This document shows, in pieces, positions 1-10,847 of a DNA stretch of 64,000 bases; position 1 is the first letter of the stretch; each line of letters begins with the position of its first letter. The notes under the pieces were generated by a model. It was given only the letters and a program-made list of their open reading frames with translations. It did no database searches and was not told the DNA's origin. The DNA is from Malacoplasma iowae. Its GTDB lineage: Bacteria; Bacillota_I; Bacilli_A; Mycoplasmatales; Mycoplasmoidaceae. The stretch spans positions 496,001-560,000 of the forward strand of contig NZ_LR215023.1 in assembly GCF_900660615.1 (NCBI RefSeq), read 5' to 3'. The position numbers and the translations under genes were made by a program.

Positions 1-1308
1 ACTATGATAGTTGAAAAAGAAAATTTCGGTGGTGTGTGTTTAAACAAAGGGTGTATTCCTACAAAAACTTTGTTAAGATCTTCAAAAATTAATGAATACA
101 TTAAACATGCTATTGAATTTGGTGTGGACGGAATTAATTTAGAAAATATTTCATTAAACTGAGAAAAAATCCAATCTAGAAAAAATTCAGTTATTTCAAA
201 ATTTCAAATGGGTATTGGTGGTTTAATGAAAATGGCTAAAGTTGATGTTGTTATGGGTAATGCTGATATTGTTGATGATCACACAATTTTAGTTAATGGT
301 GAACAATATTCTTTTGATAAATTAATTTTAGCTACAGGTAGTGAACCTAGAAAATTAAACCTTCCAGGTTTTGAACTTGGTTATCAAACAAAAAAAATAA
401 TGACATCTGATGAAGCTTTAAATTTAACATCTATTCCTAAAAAATTTACAGTAATTGGTGGTGGTGTTATTGGGGTTGAGTTTGCATTGTTATATGCAGA
501 ACTTGGAAGTCAAGTAACAATCCTTCAAGGTGTTGATAGAATTCTTGAAGTTCTAGATAAAGACATTTCAAACGAAATCACTAAATTACTTTTAGATAAA
601 GGTATAAAAATTATCACTGATATAAAAGTATTAGAATATAGTGATAATAAAATTGTTTATGAAAAAGATGGTTCAAGACAATATGATGAAGCTGATGTAA
701 CATTAGTTTCTGTTGGTAGAGTTCCAAATGTTGAATTAGCAAATAAACTTAATTTAAATATTGAAAGAGGTTTTATAGTAACTGATGAACATATGGTTAC
801 TTCTAAACCCCATGTTTATGCAATTGGTGATTGTACAAGTAGAATTATGTTAGCTCACACTGCACATAAAAATGCAATGGTTGCTGTTGATACAATCTTA
901 GGTAAACAAAATAAATATGTACCTTTAAAAGTTCCATCATGTATTTATACTCATCCTGAAGTAGCATCTATTGGTTATACTGAAGAAGAGTTAATTGATA
1001 AAAATATTCCATATTATAAAGTTAAAACTCCAATGTCTCACATTGGTAAAGCTTTAGCTGATGGAAGCTATAACTTTGGTTTTATTAAATTAATGGTTGA
1101 TAAAAAAACTGGTGAAATTCTTGGATGTCACATTATAGCATCTACAGCAAGTGATATAATTGCTGAAATTGCTCTTGCTATGGAAACTGAATCAACAGTA
1201 TATGAACTTGCAAACACAGTTCATCCACATCCAACAGTTAGTGAAGCAATTTGAGAATCAGCTAAAAAACTTTTAATGGAAAATTTCAAAGATAAAAAAT
1301 GATTCTAA
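1..1308 (+). CDS. pdhD: Dihydrolipoamide dehydrogenase (E3), 5' end outside window
   Basis: E3 subunit of the pyruvate dehydrogenase complex; it reoxidises the dihydrolipoyl group with FAD and passes electrons to NAD. The reading frame is open from base 1, so the start lies upstream; 435 residues are visible. The redox disulfide motif GGVCLNKGCIPTK is at in-window residues 10-22 (Cys13, Cys18). A GGGVIG nucleotide-binding loop lies in the middle, followed by an AIGDCT FAD-site motif, and the C-terminal catalytic HPHPTVSE motif is present. TGA is read as Trp at several places, including the third-last coding triplet region (KKWF stop). lplA follows 12 bases later, fitting a lipoate/PDH operon. 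The family assignment is very secure; membership in the PDH complex rather than another 2-oxoacid complex is inferred from usual mycoplasma content. Confidence 0.95.
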
Positions 1309-1320
1309 TTGGATATTATA

Positions 1321-2313
1321 ATGAAAATTATTAGAATGAATAATGATAATAATTCGTATTATAATCTGGCAAGTGAAGAATATTTATTAAAATATGATAA
1401 AGATCTTCTTAATGAAGATCTTTTTATTATCTGACAGAATAATAATGCAATTATTATTGGTAATAATCAAAATGCTCATAGTGAAATAAATCAAATTTAT
1501 ACTTCAAAAAACAATATTGCAGTTGTAAGAAGAATTAGCGGTGGTGGTGCTGTTTATCATGATGATGGAAACATAAATTTTACATTTATAAAAAGAAAAG
1601 CAAGAGATAAATTTAAATTTACTACATGTTTATCAGATATATTAGATTTTTTTGTTTCTATAGGGCTTAATGCTACCTTTAGTGGTAGAAATGACATTGA
1701 AGTTAATGGGTTCAAAGTTGTTGGTAATGCAGTTTATTTTTATGAAAATGATTATTTACTTCATGGATGTATTTTATTTGATACAAATCTATCAATTTTA
1801 GCTAGTGCACTAAATGTTGATAAGTCAAAACTAATTTCAAAAGGAATTGAATCAGTTAAAAGCAGAGTTACAAATATTAAACAGTTCTATAATGTTTCAA
1901 TTGAAGAATTTATTTCTAAAATGATTACTTATTTTGAAAATAAGTATAATACAGTTTGTGAATTAATTGATTTTAGAAATATAGAAAAAGTTAAAGAACT
2001 TAAAGAAACAAAGTTTAGTTTATATGATTATAACTTTGGAAAAACATATGATTTTAACTATTCAAATAAAATAAAATTACCTTCTGGTTTAATCCAAGTT
2101 AGCTTGGAATTAGAAAAAACTAAAATTAAAAATATTGAATTCTACACTGATAGCTTGTTTGCTTTTAATTTTAAAAAACTAAAAGATGTATTTATTAATC
2201 AAATATATAATATTGAAAACATCGAAAAAATTTTAAAATCTGTTGATCTAAACTTTTATTATGAAGGATTGGATAACAAGACTTTAATTGAATTATTATT
2301 TAAAAATTATTAA
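1321..2313 (+). CDS. lplA: Lipoate-protein ligase A
   Basis: Activates lipoate with ATP and transfers it to the lipoyl domain of E2 subunits. 330 aa, the usual size of an LplA with C-terminal accessory domain. The motif RRISGGGAVYHD is at residues 70-81, followed by GNINFTF, and the likely active-site lysine lies in NGFKVVGNA (about K133). These are hallmarks of the family. The ATG at 1321 is the first start after the upstream gene and has TTGGA about 8 bases before it. One TGA is read as Trp (LFIIWQNN). It sits directly behind the E3 gene, so the two probably share a transcript and supply the lipoylated PDH complex. A hairpin terminator follows at 2346-2372. Confidence 0.93.
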
Positions 2314-2590
2314 TTCAACTCATATAATTTATTTAATTTTTTACATGTAGTATTAATTTATAAAATACTACAGGTTTTTATTTGTAGATATAACAAACTT
2401 AAAAACAAATTAATGTATATTTATTTTAAAAGAATATAATTTAAATATAGAAGTTTGCTTTAAAAAATACATAATAATTTAAAAAATAAAGGAATTAAAA
2501 TTAATTTTTTAGAAAATTGGTGTATTAAAGTTTTAAGTGCTTTAACTAATGAAAACAAATTTTTATAAATAAAAAATATAGTACTGTTTG
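2314..2590. other. Intergenic region before the surface-protein cluster
   Basis: No coding region could be supported. It holds the lplA terminator at 2346-2376 and then A+T-rich sequence with no open frame of useful length. The promoter of the first paralogue starts at 2591. Confidence 0.6.
2346..2379 (+). terminator. Terminator after lplA
   Basis: Perfect 9-bp inverted repeat TGTAGTATT (2346-2354) and AATACTACA (2364-2372) with a 9-base loop, followed by GGTTTTTATTTG. Confidence 0.75.
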
Positions 2591-2623
2591 TTGAACTTTA
2601 CAAAAAAAAAAAAAAAATAAAAT
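2591..2623 (+). promoter_or_regulatory. Promoter of paralogue 1 with a 16-A tract, candidate phase-variable switch
   Basis: A TTGAAC box (2591-2596) and a TAAAAT box (2618-2623) are separated by 21 bases, of which 2602-2617 are 16 consecutive A residues. Known promoter spacing prefers about 17, so loss or gain of A residues would change spacing. By alignment with the upstream regions of the sister genes, TGTTGAACTT could instead be the -10 region, which would place the A tract at the transcript start. Either way, a slippage-prone homopolymer lies in the core promoter region. Poly-A spacers of this kind control the vlp genes of M. hyorhinis; whether this one does so here is inference. Confidence 0.55.
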
Positions 2624-2654
2624 TAAATTTAGGTAGTGATTCAAGGTAAAAAAG

Positions 2655-4406
2655 ATGAAAAATAAATTTAAATTATTCATTGGAATATCTATTGGTGTGG
2701 CTTTGTGTGCAGCTACATCTTTTCCTTTAACAATGACTGTTAAAGATTATAATTATCCAACTAATGTGCCAAATAAACCTGGCATTCCAAGTACTCCAAT
2801 TCAACCAGGAAATAAATTTGAAGCTCCTGTATTGAAAGACAACATCACTTTTTCTGGTAGTATTAATCAATTAATAAAAACTGATGGTCGATCAGATGAT
2901 GTTAATAACAATTTAAATGCTATTTTTAATAATAATAAAAAAGCTATAATTAAAAATTATGACAAAGTAAATCAAACAGATTTTCAATCTCTAAAATTTA
3001 CAAGTGAAATTTTAAATTGAAACAATTGAGGTGATCAAACATTTGATCAATGAAAACAACAAGAACAACAAATAGAAGAAGTTGTATATAGTGATGAACA
3101 AAATATTGTTTTTCAATCAAAAGATCAATTAAAAAATTATTTAGAAACTAATATAACAACTATTTTAAAAGATAAACCGGAAGCCAAGTTAGCTGCTGCT
3201 GACTTTGGAGTTAATGATGCTGGTGATATTTTAATCCCTATTACAACAACATCAACACCAGCAACTGCTAGAATGTATTCTGCTTTTTCAAATCCAGAAT
3301 CTACAACAACAAGTGATAAACTTATTCTTAAAATATCACCTAACAAAATAACTTTTACTCCCCAAATTAAAATTAGTGGTACATATGGAGATAATCATAC
3401 CCAAATAGAAAGTAAAGATGTTTCATTTGAATGCAAAATAACAAATGTGGAAATTAAACCTATTACTTTTAAAGGAGATGCTGCTAATAAAAAAGAGGTA
3501 ACTTTAAAAGATAAGGGCATAAAGGACAATACAATTGAGTTATATGATGTAATCAAAGATGAAAATGTTTATAAAGCATTGGGTTGATTAGATGAAAATT
3601 CAAATCTTGGAGAACACCTTGATGGCTCTGATATGGATATAAGCTTATTGAATGAAGAAATTATCTATAATGATTTAGGATTAAATAAAGAAACAGATGA
3701 ATTGTTAGGAATAAAATTACAATTTATAAATGGAAATGAATCTAGAAAAGTAGATCATGAAAAATATAATAGGGAATATAAAATAATCATTGAAAGCATT
3801 GATAAAACTACTACAGACGACATTAATTTAAAAATAAACAATTATGAAATAACATCTTCAAGTAATCAAGAAGCAAGACAAAACGCTCCATTACAAGTGC
3901 TTGTTCCTAATGCATATTTATTAGATACAACACTTGAAGAAAATAAATTCATGTATATTAGTGGTAGTTTTTTTGGAAATAAATCATTTGAAATGGGATT
4001 TAAAACAACAAATAGTGATAATGCCACTACCTTAATTGACAACAACTTAAAAAATCAAAAGATTTATAAAAATTTTATGAAAAGAATAATTGAAGCAGCA
4101 AATGGTAAAAATATAAAATTATTTAATGGGGTAACTTTTAAATATAAAAACACTACGTGAAACTCATCAATGGTTGCAACATATGGTAATGTTATAAATT
4201 TAGATGTTACTTTGAAAAAAGGATTTGCTTTTAAAAATAATTTTACATTGAATTCATCAGATAAAACATATAGATACAATACAACTAAAAAAAGTCTTAC
4301 TACCATATCTTTTGGAACAGATTGTGAAACAGATGTTAATAAAGGTGCAATTTGAAAAAACTTTAATAAAACAGTAGATCAATTTGCAAGTGGGTTAACT
4401 GAATAG
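2655..4406 (+). CDS. Tandem surface-protein family, paralogue 1 (P35/MpPF1-like)
   Basis: 583-aa exported protein, first of five tandem paralogues. A basic N-terminus and hydrophobic stretch end at VALC (Cys18), where all five paralogues keep a Cys. A proline-rich segment (about residues 37-54) is unique to this copy. Conserved blocks follow in order: FSGSINQLIKTDGR, a Trp-rich block (ILNWNNWG), KIxFTPQIKISGTYG, DMDISLLNEE, LQVLVPNAYLLDT, and a C-terminal KTYRYNT/FGTD block. TGA codons read as Trp. A weak AAGG precedes the ATG at 2655. The arrangement of tandem paralogous surface proteins recalls the P35 family of Malacoplasma penetrans, but no search could be run and the signal peptides differ from P35. 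Function unknown; immune variation or adhesion is a guess. Confidence 0.75.
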
Positions 4407-4447
4407 ATTTTTTAATACTAAATTATTAAGCTATATTAAAATAATTT

Positions 4448-4476
4448 ACAAAACACTTAGTGTTTTGTATTTTTAT
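4448..4476 (+). terminator. Terminator after paralogue 1
   Basis: Perfect 9-bp stem ACAAAACAC (4448-4456) / GTGTTTTGT (4460-4468) with a 3-base loop, followed by ATTTTTATTTTT. Confidence 0.8.
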
Positions 4477-4732
4477 TTTTTATATTAATCAAACTTTGTA
4501 TGTGATTTTATATATCACAAAAAGGTAAAATAATATAATTTTTTTTGTAAAAAAATTTATAAATTTTTAAAAAATAATATAAAAATTTTAATAGGTTTAA
4601 ACCTTTATATGGTCGTGTATAATAATATAATTAACTTGAGCAATATATCATATAATTATGTTGTTAAATATTCTACAAATATAGCAATCTATTGTGATTA
4701 TTGTTTTGATGAATTTGGGGGAGATTTAAAAT

Positions 4733-4760
4733 TTTAATCATTAAATAAATAATGATTAAA
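4733..4760. repeat. Perfect 11-bp inverted repeat upstream of paralogue 2
   Basis: TTTAATCATTA (4733-4743) and TAATGATTAAA (4750-4760) with a 6-base spacer. No long T run follows, so it is a poor terminator. It could be an operator, a transcript hairpin or a chance A+T palindrome. Confidence 0.5.
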
Positions 4761-4848
4761 GTTTTGAACTATGGTTTAAATAGGTGTTTTTATGCATTCG
4801 ATTTTTGTAAAAACTTATATGTTAAAAAAGATTTTTTCAGTTTTGGTA

Positions 4849-6525
4849 ATGAAGTATAAAAAGGTGAAATTTAGTTATAAGTTAACTAATTTGTTGTCTT
4901 GTAGTGTTTCATTATGTTCTATGACATCTTTACCATTATCTGTAATTTTTGATATTGCAGGATTTGTTTTTCCAATTTTAAAAAGCAATATATCTTTTTC
5001 AGGTAATATTAGTGTAGTTCTTAAAGGTGATGGAAGAGCTAATGATGTCAACAATAATTTAAATAATATTTTTAATTCAAATAAAAGGGAAATGTTGGAA
5101 AATCCAGAAAGTGTAAGAGAAAGTGATTTAAAATCATTAAAATTTGACAGCAAGATATTAAATTGAAATGATTGAGGAACAGACACTTATGAACAATGAT
5201 CAAAAAATTCTGAGCCAACTGAGATAAATTATGATCAGTCAACAATAATTAATTTTCAATCAAAAAACCAATTAAAAGTTTATTTAGAAAATAATTTAAA
5301 AACTATTTTAGGAGACAAAGTAACTAATCCGCAATTAGCAAATGCTGAATTTGCAGTTAATGGTCTTGGAGAGTTACTAATACCGATTACTGCAGAAAAT
5401 ATTCCAACTACAAAACTAAATTTATTTTCTACAAAAAATGAAAACAAAGTAGTTCTTAAAATTCCTTCAGAAAAAATTTCTTTTACACCTCCAATTGAAA
5501 TTAGTGGTACTTTTGGACCTAATGGTACATCAATTAAATCTAAAAGCATTTCTTTTGTATTTGATACAATTAATGAAAAACAAGAAATTATTGTTTTTGC
5601 TAATGATGCAACATCTAAAAAAGATATAACCCTAGAAGACAAGGGAATTAGTGGAAACAAGATTAATTTATGGGAATATATAAAAGATGAAGATCTTTAT
5701 AAAAAACTAGGGTGAACTAAAGAAGGTGTATCTCTAGACAAACATATTGATGGTACAAGAATGGATATTAATATGTTGAATAAAGAGGTTATTTATAAAG
5801 ATCTTGGTATAGATGAAGCAACAAATGAGTTAACAACAATTAAAATAGAATTTATTAATGGTAATGAATCTAGAAATCCAGAAAACAACAATTATAATGG
5901 TGAATACAAAATAATAATTCAAAGTGTTGATAAACTTAAAAATAATGAATCAGTTGGTTCAAGAACTAAAAGATATGAAGTTGTATCTTCAATAAATGAC
6001 AAAGGAAATACTACACCATTACAAGTTAATGTTCCAAATGCATATTTATTAGATACAGATTTAGATGGTGGCAAATATATGTATATTACTAAAGAATTTA
6101 TGGGTAATAAATCTTTTGAAATGGGATTTAAAAGCGTTAGTGCTCAACCATTTGTTTTGATGTATAGAAATTTAGTTAATGGAACAATTCTTAATAAGTT
6201 TTTAGATACTATTAAAGAATCTGCAAAAACAAATAATTTTAAAATTTCTAATGGATTAGCTTTCACTATTGATAAAGTTGAAGTAAATCTTAATATGGAA
6301 AAAAACAATAACATAATATGATTAAATACACATCTTAGAAAAGGTTATAAATTTAAAAATCAATTTAGTTTAGAGTCTCAAACAAGAGCATGACCATATA
6401 AATACAACACAGATGGAAAAACAAATAAGATAAAATTTGGAGTAGACATTTCTTGACAACAAGGAGAAGCAGTTATTTGAGGAAATTATGATAAAACAAT
6501 AACTGATATAATAAATGGATATTAA
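4849..6525 (+). CDS. Tandem surface-protein family, paralogue 2 (P35/MpPF1-like)
   Basis: 558 aa from the ATG at 4849. This start is chosen because the protein then aligns with the N-termini of paralogues 3-5 and because the region just before it resembles their promoter. The other in-frame ATG (4792) would add 19 residues and is preceded by TAGGTG. The signal region ends in VSLC (Cys23), with a second Cys at 18. All family blocks are present: FSGNISVVLKGDGR, ILNWNDWG, KISFTPPIEISGTFG, DMDINMLNKE in a variant form, YNGEYKIII, LQVNVPNAYLLDT, and the C-terminal YKYNT block. The frame is continuous with TGA as Trp. Probably an exposed protein of unknown function; a strong terminator follows. Confidence 0.75.
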
Positions 6526-6553
6526 TTTTATCTAATTTTAAAAATCTAATATT

Positions 6554-6583
6554 ACCAACACCAAAAATGGTGTTGGTTTTTTA
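6554..6583 (+). terminator. Terminator after paralogue 2
   Basis: Perfect 9-bp stem ACCAACACC (6554-6562) / GGTGTTGGT (6569-6577), 6-base loop, then TTTTTT. Confidence 0.9.
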
Positions 6584-6666
6584 AAGTAATTTTATAATTA
6601 TTTTTTAATTAACTTTGACATTTAATTCTTTATTTATTTTGTAAATTATTTAATTTTTCTTATGGA

Positions 6667-6694
6667 TTGTATGGTCATTTTTTTGTGTTAAACT
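6667..6694 (+). promoter_or_regulatory. Putative promoter of paralogue 3 (family box)
   Basis: TTGTAT (6667-6672), a 16-base T-rich spacer, and TAAACT (6689-6694) inside an extended TGTTAAACTTA box. The same box TTTTTTGTGTTAAACTTA precedes paralogue 4, and variants precede paralogues 1 and 5, always about 60-70 bases before the start codon. Conservation between paralogues supports a functional role; the promoter reading is inference. Confidence 0.55.
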
Positions 6695-6748
6695 TAACAA
6701 AAAGAGAGAGATTTGTAGGTATATTTAAAATAGTGATTGGGGTTTGAA

Positions 6749-8425
6749 ATGAAGGTTGGTTTTAAGTCGTTACTTAATTTGTTATCAGGTAGTACATCAT
6801 TATGTATTGCAACGTCTTTACCATTATCAGTTATAAGTGATATGACAGGTTTATCATTTCCTATTTTAAAAGATAATGTTTCATTCACAGGAAATCTTAG
6901 TTTAATACTAAATGGGGATGGAAGACAAGAAGATGTAAATAACAATTTAAATAAAATTTTTAATTTTAATAAAAAAGGATTATTAAAAAATCCTAATAGT
7001 ATAAATGAATCAAACTTAGAAACTTTAAAGTTTAAAAGTGAAATATTAAATTGAAACGATTGAGGAAGTGAAACTTTTGATCAATGAGAACAAAATTCTT
7101 CACTACAAGAAATTGTTTATAATAAAACTGAAATAATTAATTTTGAATCAAAAAATCAATTAAAAAATTATTTTGAAAATAACTTATCAAAAATTTTGGA
7201 TAATATTCCAGGTGCTAAACTTGCAGATGCTGAATTTGGAATTGATGATTCAGGTCATTTACTAATTCCTGTTATTACATCAACAGTTGACACTAAGTTA
7301 AATTTATTTTCAAGTACAGAAAATATTGATAGTAAATTAATTCTTAAAATACCACCAGAAAAAATCTCTTTTAATCCACAGATTTCAATAAATGGTTCTT
7401 ATGGTCCTAATGATCAATTTCAAATTAAATCAAAAAATGTCTCATTAGTTTGTAAAATAACCAATCTTGATTATGTACCTATCACATTTACAAATGAGTC
7501 AATTGATAAAAAAGAAATAACACTTGATGATAAAGGTGTAACAAACAATAAAGTAAATTTATGAGAAAACATACAAGATGAAGATATTTATAAAAAATTA
7601 GGATGAGTTAAACAAACCACAACTTTTGATAACCATGTTGATGGTTCTGATATGGATATAAGTATGCTAGATGAAGATCTTATATATAATGATTTGGGAT
7701 TAAGCAAATCAACTGATGAACTATTAAGTGTAAGAATAGAATTTATAAATGGGGATGAATCTAGAAATTCAACAAGCGATAAATATAATGGTGAATACAA
7801 AATAATAATTGAAAGCATAGATAAAACAAGTAAAGATATTAATGGTTTAAAAATTAAAAACTATGAAGTTGTATCTTCTATAAATGAAAATAACAAAAGT
7901 GTTGTTCCTTTACAACTTAATGTACCTGATGCATATTTAATAGACACAAATCTAGATGGTGGAAAATTTATGTATATCACTAAAGAATTTTTTGATAACC
8001 AATCTTTTGAAATGGGTTTTAAAAATAATGTAGCAGTTGCTGAATTTGTTTTGATTTTAAGAAATTTAAGAAATGGTAATATTTTTAATAGTTTCATAAA
8101 TAAAATAAGAGAATCTGCTTTGAAAAAAGACATTAAACTTTCTAATGGTTTGGTATTTACAATTGGTGTAGTTGGGGTAAATCAAGCAATGGATCAAAAA
8201 TATTGAAACTATGTAACTTTAGATTCTTATCTAAAAAAAGGTTTTAAATTTAAAAAGCCTTTCAATTTAGAGACACAAAATAAAACTAAATCCTATAAAT
8301 ATAATACAGGTGGACATCCTGAAAATGTAAAATTTGGTATGGATCTTTCAACTAATAAAAATGAAGCTGCAATTTGAAGAAATTATGACAAAACCGCTGA
8401 TCAATTATCAAATGAGTTAGGTTAA
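6749..8425 (+). CDS. Tandem surface-protein family, paralogue 3 (P35/MpPF1-like)
   Basis: 558 aa. The ATG at 6749 follows TTGGGG and aligns with the start of paralogues 4 and 5; an in-frame TTG at 6737 would add only four residues. Signal region about residues 1-30 with TSLC at Cys19. Family blocks: FTGNLSLILNGDGR (about 48-61), NWNDWG (101-106), KISFNPQISINGSYG, DMDISMLDED, FINGDESR, YNGEYKIIIES (about 346), a VPDAYLIDT block (about 392), and a C-terminal block ending in Glu-Ala-Ala-Ile-Trp. The frame is open throughout with TGA as Trp. Surface location is inferred from the N-terminal signal; no C-terminal membrane segment is visible, so anchoring may rely on the N-terminus. Confidence 0.78.
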
Positions 8426-8497
8426 CAAATAAATAACAAAATCTTAATTAAAATTGTTTTATTACTTTTTTGTTAAATTAGTTTTTGAAATAAATAA

Positions 8498-8533
8498 AAA
8501 ATGTAGTATTTTTATGTACTGCATTTTTTTATC
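8498..8533 (+). terminator. Terminator after paralogue 3
   Basis: Stem AAATGTAGTA (8498-8507) / TACTGCATTT (8517-8526) with one G-U type pair, followed by a T run. Confidence 0.75.
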
Positions 8534-8729
8534 AAAATAAAACATTTGCTTTGTTTTATAAAAAAAATAATAAAACCAAAAATAGTGAATTTATTTTTTT
8601 TAATCAACATATTTTGCTGAAATAATTATTAATTTTTTATTAGTGATTACACGATTATTTTTTTGTGTTAAACTTATGAAAAAGAAACACTTTTGAAAGT
8701 TTATTCAAAGGTTATCTTGAGGTACGAAA
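8527..8729. other. Upstream region of paralogue 4
   Basis: The gap between paralogues 3 and 4 (8426-8729) contains the terminator at 8498-8533 and the promoter box at 8647-8674. No other coding or structured feature is seen. Confidence 0.5.
8647..8674 (+). promoter_or_regulatory. Putative promoter of paralogue 4 (family box)
   Basis: TTACAC (8647-8652), 16-base spacer, TAAACT (8669-8674) within TTTTTTGTGTTAAACTTA, identical to the box of paralogue 3 and at the same distance from the start codon. Confidence 0.55.
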
Positions 8730-10418
8730 ATGAAATTGGGTCTTAAATTTTTGCTTAATTTGTTATCAGGTAGTGTCTCATTGTGTATTGTAACTTCTTT
8801 GCCTTTATCAATAATAAGTGACATTAACAATTTTAAGTTTCCTATTTTGAATTCTCTTGCTTTAAAAGATGATATTTCTTTTTCGGGAAACATTAATCAA
8901 ATTCTTAAGGGAGACACAAGAGCTGATGATGTAAATGGCAATTTAAATAAAATTTTTAATACTAATAAAAAAGAATTATTAAAAAATCCAGAATATATAA
9001 GTGATTCAGATTTAGAAACATTAAAATTTAGTAGTCAAATATTAAATTGAAATAATTGGGGTACACAAACATTTAGTGAGTGAAAGGGAAATTCCAACCC
9101 AAAAGAAATTACTTATAACAAAAATGAAATTATTAATTTTGAATCAAAAAACCAATTAAAAAATTATTTAGAAAAAAACATTGTTACTATTGCAAATGAT
9201 GACCCTAATGCTAAATTAGCAGATGCAGAATTTAGTGTAGATGATTCTGGTGATTTATTAATCCCTATTACTACAACAAATGTTTCTAAAGCTAGATTGT
9301 ATAGTGATAATCAAAATGCTGAAGAAAATAAAGTTATTATAAAAATTACACCAGAAAAAATATCTTTTAATCCACAAATAGAAATAAGTGGTTCATATGG
9401 AAATAATAATCAATTCAAGGTTGAAACAAAAAGTGTTTCTTTAGAATGTAAGATCACTAATTTAGAAACAGTCCCTATTATGTTTAATAGTGATGTTAGT
9501 TATAAAAAAGAAATAACACTTGAGGATAAAGGTACTTCAGAAAACATAATTAATTCATGAACTAACATAAAGGATGAAGATATTTATAAAAAAATTGGAT
9601 GACTTAAAGATAATGTTTCTCTTGCTGATCATATTGATGGAACTGATATGGATATAAGTATGTTAAATGAAGAAGTCGTCTATAGTGATTTGGGAATAAG
9701 TAAATCAACAGATGAACTACTAAGTGTAAGAATAGAATTTGTTAATGGAGAAAATTCTAGAAATTCAACTAAAGATAATTACAATGGTGAATATAAAATA
9801 ATTTTAGAAAGCATTGATAAAACATCTAATAACAGTAATGGTTTAAACATTAAAAACTATGTGGTAGTTTCATCAATAAGTAATAATGGTAACAACACAA
9901 CTCCTTTACAAGTTAATGTTCCAGATGCTTATTTGTTGGATACGAATTTATCTGATGGTAAGGTTATGAATATTAGCAAAGAATTTTTTGGTGGAGAATC
10001 TTTTGAAATAGGTTTTAAAACAACTGCTTCTGCAGCGGATTTTGTATTATTACAAAGAAATTTATCCAATGGTACTATTTTTAATAGATTTATAGAAAAA
10101 ATTAAACAATCAGCAACCACAAAAGGACTAAAAATTTCTAATGGCGTTATACTTACGATTGGACCAGTTAATGTTGTAGAATCAATGGCACCATATAAAA
10201 ATGTCATTACTTTGAATGTGTCTTTAAAAAAAGGATATACATATAAAAAATCTTTTAATTTGCAATCTCAAACAAAAACAACTACATACAAATACAATAC
10301 AGCAGGTAATTTAAATTCAATTAGATTTGGAACTGATATTTCATCTACTCAAAATCAAGCTGCTATTTGAGGTAATGGTAGTAAGACTATAGAACAAATT
10401 GTTAATGGTACAAGATAA
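8730..10418 (+). CDS. Tandem surface-protein family, paralogue 4 (P35/MpPF1-like)
   Basis: 562 aa; ATG at 8730 preceded by GAGG. The signal region has VSLC at Cys19 and reads almost the same as paralogue 3. An extra short segment (NSLALKD) lies before the FSGNINQILKGDTR block. The later blocks ILNWNNWG, KISFNPQIEISGSYG, DMDISMLNEE, YNGEYKIILES, LQVNVPDAYLLDT and TYKYNT/RFGTDIS are all present. One of the conserved Trp codons is TGG here (NNWGTQ) while its sisters use TGA, so the Trp position is selected. Intact, with its own promoter box and terminator, so probably a separate transcription unit. Function unknown. Confidence 0.78.
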
Positions 10419-10511
10419 AACAAAAATAATAATTTACATTTTTTGTAATTTGTGAAATCTTTATAAAATAATCTAAATTTTTAGATACCTATAAAAAAAT
10501 AATATTTTTAT

Positions 10512-10544
10512 ATGTAACACTTTTATGTGTTACATATTTTTAAT
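10512..10544 (+). terminator. Terminator after paralogue 4
   Basis: Perfect 9-bp stem ATGTAACAC (10512-10520) / GTGTTACAT (10527-10535) followed by ATTTTTAA. Confidence 0.8.
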
Positions 10545-10736
10545 AACCATAAACATCATTGATTTTTAAACTAATTAAAAAATCTTATTTTTTACTTTTA
10601 AGTAAAATTAATAATTTTTTTTATTTGATAATCTATTATTAAATTTTTATTAATAATAGTATATTGTTTTTTTATGTTAAAATTACAGTCCAAAGACATT
10701 TGAAAATTATTTCAATTAATATAAGGGAGGTATAAA
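10545..10736. other. Upstream region of the disrupted paralogue 5
   Basis: The gap 10419-10736 holds the terminator at 10512-10544, the promoter box at 10673-10683 and the ribosome binding site GGGAGG at 10725-10730. No other feature is seen. Confidence 0.5.
10673..10683 (+). promoter_or_regulatory. Original promoter -10 region of paralogue 5, now cut off from its gene
   Basis: ATGTTAAAAT gives an extended -10 (TGTTAAAAT) at the same distance (about 55-60 bases) from the native start codon as in the sister genes. The IS copy at 10783-11944 separates it from the remaining open frame. Confidence 0.5.
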
Positions 10737-10782
10737 ATGAAATTTATTAAATTACTTAATTTCATATCAGGTGGTATTTCAT
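10737..10782. repeat. Left target duplication of IS copy 1 (46 bp)
   Basis: Identical to 11945-11990. It begins ATGAAAT and ends ATTTCAT, a 7-bp inverted repeat. It contains the start codon of paralogue 5. Confidence 0.95.
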
Positions 10783-10847
10783 GCTCGATTGACATGTGAA
10801 GTGCAACACTCAAAAAAGAGTGTGCACTTCATTTGTTTTGTTTGTAA
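10737..10847 (+). pseudogene. Truncated 5' remnant of paralogue 5
   Basis: The native start (ATG 10737 after GGGAGG) now encodes 15 residues of the signal region, then runs into IS sequence and stops at TAA 10845-10847, giving a 36-residue product with a hydrophobic leader. It keeps the original promoter and ribosome binding site, so this short peptide is what the native promoter would now express. Confidence 0.7.

Larger units (their letters stand above)
4407..4848. other. Intergenic region between paralogues 1 and 2
   Basis: Holds the paralogue 1 terminator, a perfect inverted repeat at 4733-4760 and the upstream region of paralogue 2. An ATG at 4792 opens an in-frame extension of 19 codons, but the sequence at 4800-4830 resembles the promoter box of the sister genes, so I treat it as non-coding. 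Confidence 0.55.

Noticed and set aside
4792-4848. N-terminal extension of surface paralogue 2 from ATG 4792
   Set aside because: The segment resembles the promoter box of the sister genes, and the ATG at 4849 gives an N-terminus that aligns with them.
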